NCBI GenBank assembly: GCA_913061315.1
Contig: CAJXUC010000012.1
Coordinates: 1 to 64,000, forward strand
DNA from: an uncultured Gammaproteobacteria bacterium
Lineage (GTDB): Bacteria; Pseudomonadota; Gammaproteobacteria; GCA-001735895
DNA length: 64,000 bases
Direction of reading: 5' to 3'
The first letter of the stretch is position 1. Every line of letters starts with the position of its first letter. Below are positions 36,108 through 45,663 of this stretch, one piece after another. The translations under genes were made by a program, and so were the position numbers. A model generated the notes under the pieces. The model did no database searches. It was not told the DNA's origin and was given only the letters and a program-made list of their open reading frames with translations.

Positions 36108-36881
36108 TCACAAGCCCCCAATGCTTTGAGATAACTGCATCGCTTCTAACATCATCTGATTAAAGCGTGGTAAAAACCCAGGCAGTATCAACATTAAGAT
36201 CACGAACCCAAGAAACATAGTAATAGGAAAGCCTACTGAAAATATATTCAACTGAGGCGATGCGCGGGTCATAACGCCCAGACAAATCGTCACCACTAGC
36301 ATAGAAATTATGGCCGGTATGGCAACCCAGATTGCGCCGATAAACATTTGACTACCCCAGCTGGCGATAGCCCAGAAACTTTCCCGCTCTATGCCTGTGG
36401 GCGAGATAGGTAATGTTTGAAAGCTATTTACGACAAGCTGAATGAGCATCAGGTGGCCACCGAGCGCTAAGAATAATAAGGTCCCAATGATCACCATCAG
36501 TTGGGCTATGACGGGCACACTGACGCCATTATTGGGGTCAATCATAGAGGCAAAACCGAGTCCCATACTCATCGCAATAACTTCACCTGCAATCATCAGC
36601 GATCCGAATACAAGCTGCAGTGTAAACCCCATGGCGAAACCGATAAGAATTTGCTGAACCGATATAAACAAACCCGCTAACGACAACGCTTCCACTTCCG
36701 GTACTGCCGGCAATAAAGGTAAAACAAAGACTGAAATGGTTAAGGTTGCTATTATTTTAATCCGTTTTGGTACCATTCGAGTCCCTAACACAGGCATTGA
36801 CATTAGCATGGCGCCTATACGCATAAACGGCCACATTAATGAACCAACAAATGCTGTAGCCTGTGCGAATCCGACGTCCAT
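36108..36881 (-). CDS. fliR: Flagellar export protein FliR
   Basis: A 257-residue polytopic protein of the export gate. Six hydrophobic helices are evident. Family features include FMRIGAMLMSMPVLGTRMVPKR near the start and an internal FAMGFTLQLVFGSLMIAGEVI. It forms the FliPQR channel and sits three bases after fliQ. Confidence 0.93.
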   Translation of the reverse strand: MDVGFAQATAFVGSLMWPFMRIGAMLMSMPVLGTRMVPKRIKIIATLTISVFVLPLLPAVPEVEALSLAGLFISVQQILIGFAMGFTLQLVFGSLMIAGEVIAMSMGLGFASMIDPNNGVSVPVIAQLMVIIGTLLFLALGGHLMLIQLVVNSFQTLPISPTGIERESFWAIASWGSQMFIGAIWVAIPAIISMLVVTICLGVMTRASPQLNIFSVGFPITMFLGFVILMLILPGFLPRFNQMMLEAMQLSQSIGGL

Positions 36882-36884
36882 TAA

Positions 36885-37154
36885 TTAGCCTATTAATCCT
36901 GGAATATCGAGATAGAGCTGACGGCTAAAATTGACTAATAAGTTCAGCATCCAAGGGCCTGCAATTAAAATGGATAGTAATAACACCAAGAGTTTAGGAA
37001 TAAAACTCAGCGTTTGTTCGTTAATGGACGTTGCCGCTTGAAACATACCAATGAGCAGGCCAATGGCCAATGCCGACAGCAACATAGGAGCGGCAATCAG
37101 TGCGATCAGATAAAGTGTTTTCTGTGATATGTCGATGACTGTGTCGGGTGACAT
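36885..37154 (-). CDS. fliQ: Flagellar export protein FliQ
   Basis: An 89-residue protein with two membrane helices: MSPDTVIDISQKTLYLIALI at the start, then AIGLLIGMFQAATSINEQTL and a hydrophobic second half. I chose ATG 37154 rather than an upstream start at 37208, which would run into fliP and add a non-family extension. Its start is two bases after the fliP stop. Confidence 0.93.
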   Translation of the reverse strand: MSPDTVIDISQKTLYLIALIAAPMLLSALAIGLLIGMFQAATSINEQTLSFIPKLLVLLLSILIAGPWMLNLLVNFSRQLYLDIPGLIG

Positions 37155-37156
37155 GA

Positions 37157-37900
37157 TTAAGTCGCCACCAGAAAACTTGATGCTAATGTACCCATTATGA
37201 GTGACCAACCATCAATTAAAACAAATAACATTAACTTGAAAGGCAAAGAAATAATCATCGGTGACAACATCATCATTCCCATCGACATCAGAACGCTTGC
37301 TACGACAAGGTCAATGACTACAAATGGAATGAACACTAGAAATCCAATTTGAAATGCTGTTTTCAATTCACTCGTGACAAATGCAGGCATCAATAGGGAG
37401 AGCGGTGTGTCTTCTGGAGATTGAATCTCAGTAATACCCGCAATGTCAGCAAACATTCGAATATCATCTTCACGAGTTTGTGCCAACATGAATGATTTAA
37501 ACGGACCTACGGCTTGGTTAATCGCATCAATGGCCGATAGATTTCCGTCCAGATAAGGCTGAATTGCTATAGTATTTACCTGGTCCAACACGGGCGACAT
37601 AATAAAGAAAGTCAGGAACAAAGATAAGCCAAGCACAATTTGATTCGAAGGTGTTTGAGCCGTTCCAAGCGCCTGACGAAGAATAGATAAGACTATGACA
37701 ATTCGGGTAAATGACGTCATCATCAGTAAAATCGCTGGTAACAGCGTCAGCACTGTCATTAACGCCAGAATCTCGAGCTTTACCGTATAAGTAGCACCAT
37801 CACCCACCCCACCATCTACCGATACTGCTGGAATACCGGCAGACTGAGCGTAAACTTCAGGAATTAAAAGTGAAGCCAATATTAGCCATACTAGCTTCAT
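37157..37900 (-). CDS. fliP: Flagellar export protein FliP
   Basis: A 247-residue channel protein with a cleavable signal peptide (MKLVWLILASLLIPEVYAQ) and family blocks LALMTVLTLLPAILLMMTSFTRI, LGTAQTPSNQIVLGLSLFLTFF and FQIGFLVFIPFVVIDLVVASVLM. It overlaps the fliO stop by four bases. Confidence 0.95.
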   Translation of the reverse strand: MKLVWLILASLLIPEVYAQSAGIPAVSVDGGVGDGATYTVKLEILALMTVLTLLPAILLMMTSFTRIVIVLSILRQALGTAQTPSNQIVLGLSLFLTFFIMSPVLDQVNTIAIQPYLDGNLSAIDAINQAVGPFKSFMLAQTREDDIRMFADIAGITEIQSPEDTPLSLLMPAFVTSELKTAFQIGFLVFIPFVVIDLVVASVLMSMGMMMLSPMIISLPFKLMLFVLIDGWSLIMGTLASSFLVAT

Positions 37901-38322
37901 TTTTCTCCAATACTTGCGAGTAATTGAGCGAATTTACTTTGCACGATTTGAGTTGACCTAGGCGCTAACGCTTCTGCATCCACCGCTTTAGTAAGCGTAT
38001 GCAATTTATCCATTCGACCCGAACTAAGCCCTACTAAAATTTGTTCACCGCCGACTTCGAGTAACACCACTCTCTCTCGCGCACCCAAATTGAGTCCTGC
38101 AATCACCTTGATCAATCCAGTTTGACTTTGTGGTGTTAGATTCATTTTTTTGATAATCCAAGCCAACACGAATATAACTAAAACTACTAGAATCAACCCC
38201 CCCGTTAACTTTAACAAATAAGATGAGGATAATGGCTCTATAGAACTAGTTTTTGAAGCACCACTTTGCTCAGCAAATAATGTCATCGGCAGTAACCAGA
38301 AGCTAAAAATTAGCGTTTTCAT
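37897..38322 (-). CDS. fliO: Flagellar export assembly protein FliO
   Basis: A 141-residue protein with an N-terminal signal-like segment (MKTLIFSFWLLPMTLFAEQ), one membrane helix (about 36-58: LKLTGGLILVVLVIFVLAW) and a cytoplasmic FliO domain (VIAGLNLGARERVVLLEVGGEQILVG). I chose ATG 38322; the longer frame to 38382 overlaps fliN and lacks homology. It is a chaperone for FliP assembly. Confidence 0.9.
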   Translation of the reverse strand: MKTLIFSFWLLPMTLFAEQSGASKTSSIEPLSSSYLLKLTGGLILVVLVIFVLAWIIKKMNLTPQSQTGLIKVIAGLNLGARERVVLLEVGGEQILVGLSSGRMDKLHTLTKAVDAEALAPRSTQIVQSKFAQLLASIGEK

Positions 38323-38341
38323 AGTTATCAAACTACTCGCC

Positions 38342-38755
38342 TTAACGTAAATTTTTAATTCGATCAGCGGGACTGATAACATCAGTTAACCGAAGACCAA
38401 ATTTTTCATTGACCACAACCACTTCACCATGAGCTACAAGCGTTCCGTTAACAAGCACATCCATTGGCTCTCCTGCGAATCGGTCTAGCTCAACTACCGA
38501 CCCTTGATTGAGCTGTAAAAGGTTACGGATACTTAGTTGAGTGCGCCCTATTTCCATTGCGATAGTGACGGGTATATCCAGTATAACGTCTAACTTTACA
38601 TCACCACCCAACTCAGTTGATGCACTAATGGGTGTTGCTTTTACCTGCTCGAAATCATCGTTTATAGAACCCGTTTGCCCCTGCTTTGTTATAGCATCAG
38701 CCCCTTCACCGGACGATGCGTCCTGGTCATCGATTTCCTCAGTTTCATCGCTCAT
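38342..38755 (-). CDS. fliN: Flagellar motor switch protein FliN
   Basis: A 137-residue C-ring subunit. The acidic N-terminal 50 residues vary; the C-terminal SpoA domain (about 55-135) has LDIPVTIAMEIGRTQLSIRNLLQL and VVVNEKFGLRLTDVISP. It works with FliM and FliG in torque and switching. Confidence 0.95.
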   Translation of the reverse strand: MSDETEEIDDQDASSGEGADAITKQGQTGSINDDFEQVKATPISASTELGGDVKLDVILDIPVTIAMEIGRTQLSIRNLLQLNQGSVVELDRFAGEPMDVLVNGTLVAHGEVVVVNEKFGLRLTDVISPADRIKNLR

Positions 38756-38811
38756 TAGTTTCTCCCAATACAGAGTGTTAACGTTAAATCAGAGTCTAAA
38801 TATTAATTCAA

Positions 38812-39864
38812 TTAAACTCGTTCCTTCTTAGGGTCAGATAGTGGTTGTTTATTTACCACAGTGGCATTTTTTATACCTGAATTTTCTGGATCGTAAATCT
38901 CAACGATACTCTCAATCTTGACCGCAGCATTACCCTGATGAACGCCATATTGGCCGTGCATAATCGGCATGTTTTCAGCCAGCAACATCACTTGATCAGG
39001 CATCTCAATAGGAATGATGTCACCCGCTTTAAAATTAAGGAGGTCAGATATTTTTAATGTTTTTGAAGCAAATATAGACTGTATCGAAATTGGTGCATGA
39101 AGCAGTTCTTCCTTCAACAATACAGCCCATCGTCCATCGACGTCTCCTCTATCACTTTGCACACCGGCATCCAGCATCGTTCGGATAGGTTCAATCATCG
39201 AATAAGGATAAACAATATGAATATCGCCCCCACCGCCTTCAAGCTCTATACGAAAGCTGGAAACAACTATGACCTCTGTAGGAGTTACAATATTAGCCAT
39301 GTGAGGATTAACCTCATGATTGTGATAGGCATAGTTCACATTCATCACTGGCTCCCAGGCTTTTACTAAATCATCGAAGCACATGTGCACGACTTTTTCG
39401 ATAACTCGCAGCTCAGTCGCTGTAAATTCACGCCCTTCAATTTTGGCGTGAATACTGCCATCACCACCAAAATAATTATCAACTAAAATAAACACCAACT
39501 TTGGGTCCATCATGATAACGCCAGTACCTCGTAAGGGTTCCATTTTGAACAGGCTTAAACTGGTAGGGACAAAAAGTTTATGGATGTACTCAGAGAATTT
39601 AACCATCTTGATCCCCTGAACTGAAATCTCGGGTGTTTTGCGTAACATAGCAAAAAAACTCACACGAAAATAACGAACGAATCGTTCGTTAATCATTTCA
39701 AGTGTTGGAAGTCGCCCTCTAACAATTCGCTCTTGGTTGTTAAAGTCGAATGAACGAACTTCTGCAGGGTCTAAAATATCATCACTAGAGGTATCAACCT
39801 CACCATCATCAACACCACCTAACAATGCGTCAACTTCATCCTGACTGAGAATATCCGTACTCAA
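38812..39864 (-). CDS. fliM: Flagellar motor switch protein FliM
   Basis: A 350-residue switch protein. The N-terminal peptide MSTDILSQDEVDALLGGV is the CheY-P binding segment, followed by the middle CheC-like domain and a C-terminal SpoA domain (APISIQSIFASKTLKISDLLNFKAGDII). It lies nine bases after fliL and 56 bases before fliN. Confidence 0.96.
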   Translation of the reverse strand: MSTDILSQDEVDALLGGVDDGEVDTSSDDILDPAEVRSFDFNNQERIVRGRLPTLEMINERFVRYFRVSFFAMLRKTPEISVQGIKMVKFSEYIHKLFVPTSLSLFKMEPLRGTGVIMMDPKLVFILVDNYFGGDGSIHAKIEGREFTATELRVIEKVVHMCFDDLVKAWEPVMNVNYAYHNHEVNPHMANIVTPTEVIVVSSFRIELEGGGGDIHIVYPYSMIEPIRTMLDAGVQSDRGDVDGRWAVLLKEELLHAPISIQSIFASKTLKISDLLNFKAGDIIPIEMPDQVMLLAENMPIMHGQYGVHQGNAAVKIESIVEIYDPENSGIKNATVVNKQPLSDPKKERV

Positions 39865-39873
39865 AACAGGTAC

Positions 39874-40374
39874 CTATTGCATTACAAAGTCGGTAAAGAA
39901 GACGTTATCTACTTCCCCACCCGAACCAAAGTTATTAATGACTGACTGCACCATATTGAGTACGTCTTTTTGTAATTTTTCTTTACCTTCAGGCGCACGA
40001 AGTACTAAAGATTTTTGCTTACCGAACAAGACAATTAAATTGTTTCTAATTAACGGTTTGTGTTTTTCTAAATCGGCTGCCACGTCTTCATTAAAGGTTA
40101 AAATCTTCATTGAAATCTGTAGAAAACCTACTGAATCTTCAGGGTCAAGATTGACCGTAAAGGCCGGCTTAAGATCAACATAGAAAGGGTCTTCCTTAAG
40201 CTCTACTTTAACTAGGTTTTCTTGCAATTCACCTGCATTATCTGTCCCTATTAAAATTAAAGTACCAGCTACTGTGCCACCGATTAGGAGCAAGGCAGCG
40301 ACTACGAGTAACATGATTTTTTTCTTGTTTCTGCCCTGATTGTTGGCTGCACCGGCTTCTTCTTTATCTACCAT
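39874..40374 (-). CDS. fliL: Flagellar basal-body protein FliL
   Basis: A 166-residue inner-membrane protein: basic cytoplasmic start (NQGRNKKK), one helix (about 20-42) and a periplasmic FliL domain (DLKPAFTVNLDPEDSVGFLQISMKI). It stabilises stators at the basal body. It is followed closely by fliM. Confidence 0.92.
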   Translation of the reverse strand: MVDKEEAGAANNQGRNKKKIMLLVVAALLLIGGTVAGTLILIGTDNAGELQENLVKVELKEDPFYVDLKPAFTVNLDPEDSVGFLQISMKILTFNEDVAADLEKHKPLIRNNLIVLFGKQKSLVLRAPEGKEKLQKDVLNMVQSVINNFGSGGEVDNVFFTDFVMQ

Positions 40375-40885
40375 TTATTTTCCCCTGTTCAATGCTTATA
40401 GTCGTTGCCTATTCACAATCTATACAAGAGTCATGCCAATATTTATTACCGTTAAATTTCAACAACTTAAATTAATTCTTTATTCAAAGACATTTTTTTG
40501 ACCCGATTAATCTCCATCTAGAGACAAAAAAATGTCACCAATAATTGTTTACTTTTTTTAGATCTCGTTTAACTGTTAAATGCGATAAGAACTGTCTCAT
40601 GACATAAATTTAAAACACTATTAAGAGCTCAATAATCGTTCAACCTGAACGGTATCCAAATATAAGATTTCACTCTGATTATCAGTGGGATAAATCTTTA
40701 CTGTGACAGTTTAAGTTAAAGAAGTTAATGCAATGTACCGTAAAAAGACTGACTAATTTAAATTAATTAGCCCTATCGTTTTTAACAGTATTAAAGAGCC
40801 TATTAAACCCATTGTTAGCAGGCAACAGAGGTTAGGCCCAGTTTTCATCAACCAATATAAAATGGAGCTTTGGTTAGTGAATTGG
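40375..40885. other. Gene-free spacer between fliK and fliL
   Basis: About 510 AT-rich bases with no reading frame I can support. I searched the reverse strand for GG-N10-GC and for a sigma-28 site and found none of quality, so fliL-flhB may be read from the fliK promoter or from an unrecognised one. No clear terminator is visible. Confidence 0.5.
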
Positions 40886-41992
40886 TTAGGCGAAAAAATC
40901 AACTAAAGAGTCTGGTAAGTTTGCCTGCACTGTCATTGAAAGTTTATCAGCGTCGGGCGCCACATCGGAATCTAATCCATCGTTTGCGTCAGTACCGTTT
41001 CCAAACTGAGCCGCATTTTTTTGTTGATCACTTTGATGGGATACATCTACATTAACATTTTGATACCCTGCATCCTGTAGAATCTCTCTTAATCGATAAC
41101 TGGCACTATCAACCATATCTCGTGTTTGGGCGTGCTGCGTGTTAATAGTTACATTAGTAACGTCATCTTTTACCAGAATTTGAATATCCATTTTTCCAAG
41201 CGAGGGTGGGTCAAGACGAATCGTTGCTAAGTGCTGCTTTTGATTGAGCATCAAAGAGACACGATCACCCAGTGCACTTCCCCATTCAGCCGAACTATTG
41301 GGGTTAGTCATCAACAATTTTTCAAGATTACCGGACAAGACTGAAGTCAAAATGGGGTTAGCGTTAATCGGATTAGCCAATGTAGATTGTAAACGAGTGC
41401 TAGCCGAATCAGATGCTGAGTGCTGCAAAGCATTAAACGCAAGTGTTTTAGTGGTTAAAAAATCAAATTCGTCATTGTCCAAAAATGGTGCGTTGCTTTC
41501 AAGCTGAACACTGTTGCTTAGAGTTCCTTGGGGATTAAGTCCTTCAGTAATAGTCTGAACAACACGAGTGGCCTGTGACGATTGTTGTAATGGTTTAATC
41601 CGGTTATTTCTTTCGAGCGCAACAGGGGCACTTAGGTCAACCCAAAACGGCAAAGAATTTCCATTTGCGGGCAAGTTTTCGCCGATACGAGTAATTGTTG
41701 CCTGATGATTAATTAAGTCTTCATGAATAGCGAACTCATTACCCATTTGAGTTACATCGGTAATAGAATTTTCATCAGCCATTAAGTCGGTTGCATTGTT
41801 TTTGATTTCCGTACTTTCAGTTAGTAGTAGGCTGCTACCAGCATCTGCAGATAAAGTCTTCTTCATCATTAAACCAAAGTCTTCACTATTAACATTTTTG
41901 GCAACGTCGATTTTTGATGATATTGTTGTATTTAAATTTTTTTCTGATGTTGGCACTGCATTTAATTTTATATTAGTGAGTAATGCATTCAT
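40886..41992 (-). CDS. fliK: Flagellar hook-length control protein FliK
   Basis: A 368-residue secreted ruler. The Ser/Asn/Thr-rich N-terminal two thirds is unconserved. The C-terminal Flg_hook domain (about 230-330) contains WGSALGDRVSLMLNQKQHLATIRLDPPSLGKMDIQILV and the YRLREILQDAGYQNVNVDV block. It terminates hook growth through FlhB. An in-frame stop lies just upstream of the ATG, confirming it as the first possible start. A sigma-54 site lies about 95 bases upstream. Confidence 0.9.
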   Translation of the reverse strand: MNALLTNIKLNAVPTSEKNLNTTISSKIDVAKNVNSEDFGLMMKKTLSADAGSSLLLTESTEIKNNATDLMADENSITDVTQMGNEFAIHEDLINHQATITRIGENLPANGNSLPFWVDLSAPVALERNNRIKPLQQSSQATRVVQTITEGLNPQGTLSNSVQLESNAPFLDNDEFDFLTTKTLAFNALQHSASDSASTRLQSTLANPINANPILTSVLSGNLEKLLMTNPNSSAEWGSALGDRVSLMLNQKQHLATIRLDPPSLGKMDIQILVKDDVTNVTINTQHAQTRDMVDSASYRLREILQDAGYQNVNVDVSHQSDQQKNAAQFGNGTDANDGLDSDVAPDADKLSMTVQANLPDSLVDFFA

Positions 41993-42085
41993 TATTTTAT
42001 CCAGTCAGGAATTTAACCGTCTATCCTCCTCAGGAGTGAATTTATAATTTTAGACCCCGATGAGAGAGATGCTGTTTAGTCTTCA

Positions 42086-42102
42086 TGCATCATATGTGCC
42101 AT
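42086..42102 (-). promoter_or_regulatory. Candidate sigma-54 promoter for fliK
   Basis: The reverse strand reads TGGCACA-TATG-ATGCA, with GG-N10-GC spacing and the full TGGCAC of the -24 element. It lies in the 134-base gap between fliJ and fliK and predicts a leader of about 85 bases. Confidence 0.7.
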
Positions 42103-42126
42103 GTCACAGCCCTGATAATATTTATT

Positions 42127-42558
42127 CTAATTTCGAATTTTACGTTGATACAATTCATCCATCACTTTTTGTTCTATTTTTTCTTCCTTGAAACGTTCGA
42201 CCTTATTTAAATTATCAACAGCCTTATGCATTGCTTTTAAATTGACTCGCGTTAATTGCCAAATCTTCCACTTATGATCCAATGCCTGTCTTCGCATGGT
42301 CACAATTTCTCTCTGTTGGATAATAGTTTGATCCAGTTGATCGATAAAACGTTTAAACTCCTGTAACTCGAATGAAGAATAGGTAACATTTTTTATCGAT
42401 TGCTTATGCATATATTCAGTTTTATAAGATTTTAACTGCTTTACTTTTTTTAACTCGATTTCTAATTCATTTTTAGAGGTTGTCATAGCTTTTAAGGCTA
42501 ACTGTTCTTTTTTATTAGTGTGAGAAACTAGTGGTTTGAGACGATCAGTTCGCTTCAT
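42127..42558 (-). CDS. fliJ: Flagellar export chaperone FliJ
   Basis: A 143-residue, almost entirely helical, lysine-rich coiled coil (ELEIELKKVKQLKSYKTEYM and on), the normal size and composition of FliJ. It stimulates the FliI ATPase and couples to FlhA. Identification rests on position directly after fliI (14-base overlap) and on the coiled-coil pattern, as FliJ sequence is poorly conserved. Confidence 0.82.
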   Translation of the reverse strand: MKRTDRLKPLVSHTNKKEQLALKAMTTSKNELEIELKKVKQLKSYKTEYMHKQSIKNVTYSSFELQEFKRFIDQLDQTIIQQREIVTMRRQALDHKWKIWQLTRVNLKAMHKAVDNLNKVERFKEEKIEQKVMDELYQRKIRN

Positions 42559-44002
42559 AACCGACCGACTCTAATGGTGGCTGAACGGGTTGTGGTGACG
42601 ACAACTCGGTGGATATTGGATCGGATGGTCTGAGAACAATTTCTAACTGGGAGTAGCTTTCAGAAAAAGCAACCGGTTGCTTCATGTCTTGAGACAAAAA
42701 AGCTTTGAATTCAGGCTGCATGTTAACCGCATAATCAATGCTGGCGTCCGTTCCTGGTTGGTAAGCGCCTACATTGATCAAATCACGATTTTGTTGGTAA
42801 CGACTGTAAGTACTTTTAAAGGTTTGCATGAGTCTGAGATGCTGTGGAGAAACGATATGAGGGGCAAGACGACTAATAGACGCTTCAACATCGATAGCCG
42901 GATATTGACCCGATTCTGCTAGTTCACGAGATAATACAATATGTCCATCCAGTATTGCACGAGCAGCATCAGCAATAGGTTCGTTATGATCATCACCTTC
43001 AACCAATACGGTATAAAAAGCGGTAATAGAACCTGCATCACTTGCACCATTTCCTGCTCGCTCTACTAATTGAGGTAACTTGGCAAAAACAGACGGTGGA
43101 TAACCTTTAGTGGCCGGTGGTTCGCCAATGGATAAAGAAATTTCTCTCTGAGCTTGTGCAAAACGAGTGAGTGAATCCATTAGCAGTAAAACGTGCTTAC
43201 CCTGGTCGCGAAAGTATTCAGCAATGCTAGTTGCCTGCATCGCACCATGAACTCTCATGAGGGGAGATGCATCAGCTGGGGCTGCAACGACGACTGATTT
43301 TTTTAACCCCTCGTCACCTAAGATTTCTTCTACGAATTCCTTCACTTCTCGCCCTCGTTCACCAATGAGTCCAACAACGACAACATCGGCTTCAGTATAT
43401 TTCGTCATCATACCCAGCAGTATACTTTTACCCACCCCACTTCCAGCAAACAAACCCATACGTTGTCCTCTGCCTATCGTTGATAAAGCGTTGATGGCCC
43501 GCACACCGACATCCAATACATCTCGGATGGGGCTACGATTAAGTGGGTTGATTTTTTGCCCTTCTAAAGGCGTTTTATACATTGAGTAAATCGGACCTTT
43601 GTTGTCCAGTGGGTGACCCTGTCCATCGATAACCCTACCCAACAATTCAGGACCAACTGAGACATCTGATGAATTTCTCGTGGGAATAACTCTAGCGTTT
43701 GGGACTAATCCTCTTACTTCACTAATGGGCATCAAGTAAAGAATTTCACCAGAAAACCCGACAACTTCTGTTTCGACTCGATCACCATTTTCAGTAACAA
43801 CATCGCATCGAGCACCAATAGGAGCCTGGCAACCCACTGCTTCCAACGTTAAGCCCACCATTCGAGTGAGTGTGCCCTCAACAACTGGCATACCCGCGAA
43901 TGTTCCGCGTTTGGCCACTCGTTGAAGTGCATTACACCATTGAACGATTGCCTCTTCAATTAATGGTTCGGCTTGTTCAGGTTGGTTAGGAGTTGGATCC
44001 AT
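42545..44002 (-). CDS. fliI: Flagellum-specific ATPase FliI
   Basis: A 485-residue export ATPase related to F1-beta: Walker A GLFAGSGVGKS, Walker B VLLLMDSLTRFAQAQREI, and the signature SLSIGEPPATKGYPPSVFAKLPQLVERAGNG (quoted in two overlapping parts: SLSIGEPPATKGYPPSV, KLPQLVERAG). It energises export with FliH and FliJ. The C-terminal tail after YAVNMQPEF is about 45 residues of proline-rich sequence, longer than usual. It starts nine bases after fliH. Confidence 0.95.
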   Translation of the reverse strand: MDPTPNQPEQAEPLIEEAIVQWCNALQRVAKRGTFAGMPVVEGTLTRMVGLTLEAVGCQAPIGARCDVVTENGDRVETEVVGFSGEILYLMPISEVRGLVPNARVIPTRNSSDVSVGPELLGRVIDGQGHPLDNKGPIYSMYKTPLEGQKINPLNRSPIRDVLDVGVRAINALSTIGRGQRMGLFAGSGVGKSILLGMMTKYTEADVVVVGLIGERGREVKEFVEEILGDEGLKKSVVVAAPADASPLMRVHGAMQATSIAEYFRDQGKHVLLLMDSLTRFAQAQREISLSIGEPPATKGYPPSVFAKLPQLVERAGNGASDAGSITAFYTVLVEGDDHNEPIADAARAILDGHIVLSRELAESGQYPAIDVEASISRLAPHIVSPQHLRLMQTFKSTYSRYQQNRDLINVGAYQPGTDASIDYAVNMQPEFKAFLSQDMKQPVAFSESYSQLEIVLRPSDPISTELSSPQPVQPPLESVGYEAN

Positions 44003-44011
44003 TTTTGCTAT

Positions 44012-44638
44012 TTAATCTTCTTCACGATTACCACCAAGCACTAAAGAGGCCAATGCTGCAAGTCGGTTTTCCAATGTCGCGTTGATGTTTGATGATTCTG
44101 ATTTAATTTTGCAACCACCTGGAGTAATCATTGCATCTTCAATGAGCTTCCAACTTTGCTCTTCGTTATCAGCTTCAATCAATAATGCCTCTCGAACTAA
44201 AACGGCATCTTCTGGGTGTAAAAATATACGAATGGCCCGTGCGTTGCCAGGTAATAATTCAACTAAATCACGGATCAATCCAATAATTTCCCCGGGTTCA
44301 ATTTTTAGCTCTCGCTTCACCAATTGTTGCGCTAGGCTAACAGCCACTTGACTTAATTGTTGCTCCACTTCTTTATTAAGCGACTTGATTGGGTGTTCTA
44401 GAAAGTTAATAAGCTGCAGTAATCGATTCTGAATTTCAATAGACTTGGTAGAGGCTATTTTCAATCCTTCTTGATACCCCTCGTCTTGGGCATCTTTACG
44501 CCACTGTTCAATTTCATTGGCCGTTGGAATACTCCGACTTTGTTCCTGGCTAGAGTCAGCCACAACATCACGATGTCTAATCACTTTATCAGGACCCGCC
44601 GTCATATCGGGGGCTTGCCACTTTTTGGCTTGACTCAT
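44012..44638 (-). CDS. fliH: Flagellar export ATPase regulator FliH
   Basis: A 208-residue protein: variable polar start, helical middle (NEIEQWRKDAQDEGYQEGLKI, the FliH repeat-like region, then a coiled coil) and a C-terminal globular domain (LVKRELKIEPGEIIGLIRDL, LHPEDAVLV, ITPGGCKIKSE). It links FliI to the C-ring and abuts fliG with no gap. Confidence 0.9.
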   Translation of the reverse strand: MSQAKKWQAPDMTAGPDKVIRHRDVVADSSQEQSRSIPTANEIEQWRKDAQDEGYQEGLKIASTKSIEIQNRLLQLINFLEHPIKSLNKEVEQQLSQVAVSLAQQLVKRELKIEPGEIIGLIRDLVELLPGNARAIRIFLHPEDAVLVREALLIEADNEEQSWKLIEDAMITPGGCKIKSESSNINATLENRLAALASLVLGGNREED

Positions 44639-45661
44639 TTAAACCATTTCCTCACCACCGCCACCGAGTATCAATTCTCCAGATTCTTCCAACCGGCGAG
44701 CAATGGTTAAAATTTCTTTCTGGGCTGCCTCAACTTCACTGAGCTTAACGGGCCCTTTGGCCTCCATGTCCTCTACTAACATTTCAGCTGCGCGTGACGA
44801 CATGTTTTTAAGAAACTTCTGTTGAAATTCATCTTCAATTCCTTTCAAGGCGAGCGTTAGCAGGTCGGTTGATACTTCACGCATCATCGTTTGCATACCA
44901 CGGTCATCAATCTCTCGAAGGTTATCAAATACGAACATCAGGTCTTGAATCTTAGTCGCAAGATTTTCATTGTCAGCTTTGAGTTCTCCCATGAGTTTCG
45001 CTTCTATTGAGGGATCTAATAGATTTAAAATATCTGCAGCGGTCTTTTCACCACCCACCATCGATGACTTAACGTTTTCATTATCACTAAAATACTGTTC
45101 CATGATCGAATCTAGCTCCTTGATAGCGGCCGGTTGAACACCATCGAGTGTTGCTATGCGCATTAATATACCTGACCGCGTATTTTCGGGCAGGTGGGTT
45201 AATACTTTTGAGGCACTATCTGGCTCAAGATAAGACATTACAATCGCAATAATCTGAGGATGTTCAAACCGGATAATTTCAGCGATCGATTTAGGATCCA
45301 TCCATTTCAATGACTCTAACCCATTACTACCGCTACCCATCAAGATCCGATCAATCACGTTACCAGCCTTATCACCCAGCGCCTTCTCAAGCATACTGCG
45401 AATGTAATTGTCAGTGCCTATTCCAAATGCGGTTTGGGATTCAAGCATTTCTAAGAAATTATTGATGACATGCTCCACCATAGGACGAGATATATCATCC
45501 ATATTAGCCATGGTTGAGCCAACCATCTGAACTTCTTTTGGATCCATATGACGAAGTATTTCTGCAGCAACCTCTTCGCCAAGCGTCAACAGCAAAATAC
45601 CGGCTTTTTCACTACCCGATAACTTTTTTACTGCATTGTCTTTTTTTTGGGCTTCGGCCAT
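44639..45661 (-). CDS. fliG: Flagellar motor switch protein FliG
   Basis: A 340-residue torque-generating rotor protein. LSGSEKAGILLLTLGEEVAAEI at the start, EHPQIIAIVMSYLEPDSA in the middle and the C-terminal charged helix with MVFDNLREIDDRGMQTMMREV are typical. It starts two bases after fliF and ends next to fliH. Confidence 0.96.
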   Translation of the reverse strand: MAEAQKKDNAVKKLSGSEKAGILLLTLGEEVAAEILRHMDPKEVQMVGSTMANMDDISRPMVEHVINNFLEMLESQTAFGIGTDNYIRSMLEKALGDKAGNVIDRILMGSGSNGLESLKWMDPKSIAEIIRFEHPQIIAIVMSYLEPDSASKVLTHLPENTRSGILMRIATLDGVQPAAIKELDSIMEQYFSDNENVKSSMVGGEKTAADILNLLDPSIEAKLMGELKADNENLATKIQDLMFVFDNLREIDDRGMQTMMREVSTDLLTLALKGIEDEFQQKFLKNMSSRAAEMLVEDMEAKGPVKLSEVEAAQKEILTIARRLEESGELILGGGGEEMV

Positions 45662-45663
45662 TA

